In this document: piece after piece, positions 62,510 through 64,000 of the stretch
Layout of the letters: the number at the start of each line of letters is the position of its first letter
How positions within the stretch are numbered: the stretch's first letter is position 1
Assembly (NCBI GenBank): GCA_024036415.1
Contig: JAMWET010001314.1
Span: 132,501-196,500, forward strand
DNA length: 64,000 bases
DNA from: Prochilodus magdalenae
Taxonomy: Eukaryota > Chordata > Actinopteri > Characiformes > Prochilodontidae
Direction of reading: 5' to 3'
The notes under the pieces: generated by a model
The model's input: the letters and a program-made list of their open reading frames with translations, nothing else
What the model was told of the DNA's origin: nothing
The model's database searches: none
Program-made: the position numbers and the translations under genes

Positions 62510-63025
62510 ATCACAGCAGGCTGTTGGTGGCAGTGGATAGAAAAAGGCACCAACCAGCGACATGAAGGATCTGGGAGACCTACATGAACCACAGAGAGAG
62601 AGAACTGACGGATTGTCCGACATGCGCAGAGTGATCCAGCAGTCACTATTGTGGACATTCAGCAAGCAGTGTTGACCTCCATAAGTCATCCTGTTAGTGC
62701 CAGATGGCTGCACGACACAGGAATACATGCCCACAGACCGCATCATTGGAGTGGAGTCAAGGAGTGGCTCAGAATATCAGCAGGTCATCTTTAGTGATGA
62801 GTCCCATTTTTGTCATGGTGGAGATGACCAGCAAATCAGTGTGTGAAGTGACCGTGTGTGGAGGGACCATGGTCAGTGTCAAGATGAATGGTTTGTTGTT
62901 ACGCGTCACGCATTCACAACCAAGACGTCTTGCATGTTGCATTAGCAAACACCGAAGCCCAGCACCATACTGAGACACACTACTTCTGTATGTGTAGTTC
63001 AATAAATATTGTCTATATCTAGTCT
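62510..63025 (+). pseudogene. decayed Tc1/mariner-like transposase
   Basis: Pieces of a Tc1-like transposase can be read on the plus strand in shifting frames. They are an N-terminal helix-turn-helix segment (GTNQRHEGSGRPT, stop, TTEREN, then IVRHAQSDPAVTIVDIQQAV), a middle WSGVKEWLRISAG segment, the catalytic core VIFSDESHFCHGGDD, and the terminal QPRRLACC. Stops and frameshifts break it, and the stretch between FSDESHF and PRRLACC is far too short, so an internal deletion removed most of the second half of the DDE domain. The 3' end matches the minus-strand fragment at 19185-19340. It encodes no working enzyme. The outer ends and inverted repeats were not identified. Confidence 0.7.
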
Positions 63026-64000
63026 AAATCAGTCTATTATTAATAATTTATTGTGTATTATCTATTAGCAATTCATTAAAATGTTTCTGTATTTGTATAT
63101 TCTAAACCTGGGAATGATTAGGGACAGCATAAAGCAAGTCTTTGGTGCTCAGTGGAATGATAAAACGGTCCTGTTATTAAACGATTGTAACTGAATCACT
63201 TCACTAAAGACAAGCATCTAGCATTCTTAAACTTTCATGCTTAAACTACTTACACTCCACTACCCTCCCACAGCCAGGAAGTCCACAGTTAACATCACAT
63301 GGCACACTATGAGTATGCCTTTTCCAGGCTACATATGTTTCAGGACTGGACTGGATTGATTCTTTGAGATTCGATCCAGTATCTTCCTGCTGACATTGGC
63401 TTGCTACCTGCTATCAGATCAATGACATCTCTTTTTAAATAAACCGCCCAGCACAGCTCCAATCGACCTCACTGTGGAGGGTGCAGGTGGAGAGAAAGAA
63501 AGAGAAGAAGAGAAATATGCAGATTTCTTACCTGTAATGACCATAATGAATTGAAGTGCAAACAGCACATGGAAAAGAGAGAACAAAAAAAGATGAATCA
63601 TTCGGATCAACTACGATTATGTTACATAGATTACAGAACAATTCGTGTAGCCTCCATAACAATTTAGATGATCATTAAATGACCATGGCCTAGTTTAGAT
63701 CAAGTTTAATGTGGTCTTCTTAAGGCCTCAGTATATTCTCACTTCCCTGGAAAACTCTCCAGGGTTTTGTCCCACAGAGGCACAAACAGGCCATTTTGCA
63801 TTAACAACTGTTCATTAAATATTCACAAGGTGATTTAGTTTCTGTGTGTTATTTAACAAGGCCATTACATATTTAAACAGGGGTGGGGTCAAGGGGGATA
63901 TGAGTTGGGGGTGGACTTCAGATGCCAAGTACACACACCCTCCTGCTCTTGCCTCTTGCTACTCAGCAAGAGACAGTGTTTTTTTATTTGATTGATTTTT

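Larger units (their letters stand above)
52991..64000. other. upstream flank of AGAP1, no host gene recognised
   Basis: This stretch lies upstream of the AGAP1 CpG region. It holds a TTAA-type MITE within an open frame, a poly(A)-tailed repeat, an L2 3' fragment, a hAT-like MITE and a Tc1-like remnant, listed separately, plus unassigned unique sequence. It may be intergenic, or intronic if a more distal AGAP1 promoter exists. Confidence 0.6.

Overview
This window is vertebrate genomic DNA, almost certainly from a ray-finned fish. It is AT-rich and non-operonic. Small minus-strand exons with consensus GT/AG borders sit in introns of many kilobases, and the introns are full of (CA)n and (GA)n microsatellites and fish-type interspersed repeats (an L2 3' end, hAT-like, Tc1-like and TTAA-flanked elements, a tRNA-like SINE). 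The repeat types suggest an otophysan relative such as a characin or catfish, but that is a weak inference.

One host gene can be read: AGAP1 (Arf-GAP with GTPase-like, ANK repeat and PH domains 1) on the minus strand, so transcription runs from about 52.9 kb down towards base 1. Five exons of the GTPase-like domain lie at 15655-15597, 14778-14691, 5793-5708, 4475-4334 and 3033-2899. They join in compatible phases and encode the P-loop (GNLASGKS), the VLVGTQD region and the ETCATYG region. A large first coding exon at 51688-50425 supplies an N-terminus of about 421 residues resembling the long form of AGAP2 (PIKE-L). It ends in phase 1 and joins the 15.6 kb exon across a 34.8 kb intron. A CpG-rich promoter-like region lies just upstream at about 52.1-53.0 kb. 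The PH, ArfGAP and ANK exons must lie beyond base 1. The first exon of the short isoform was not found.

Layout: 1-2898, intron downstream of the last visible exon. 2899-15655, GTPase-domain exons, with an 8.9 kb intron (5794-14690) holding a hAT-like MITE, a long GA tract and a candidate 15-nt microexon at 11703-11717. 15656-50424, a giant intron with a 438-bp fold-back palindrome, Tc1 and hAT remnants, a SINE, several CA arrays, a protein-like frameshifted fragment and blocks of unique sequence that look like enhancer candidates. 50425-53000, first coding exon and promoter. 53000-64000, upstream flank without a recognised gene, holding a TTAA-flanked MITE inserted into an open frame, a poly(A)-tailed repeat, an L2 fragment, a hAT-like MITE and a decayed Tc1-like transposase.

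The most interesting observations are the candidate in-frame microexon, which would insert five residues next to switch I of the GTPase-like domain; the PIKE-L-like N-terminus on AGAP1; the compound fold-back element at 17.35-17.79 kb; and the TTAA MITE that splits an otherwise continuous reading frame of about 155 codons.
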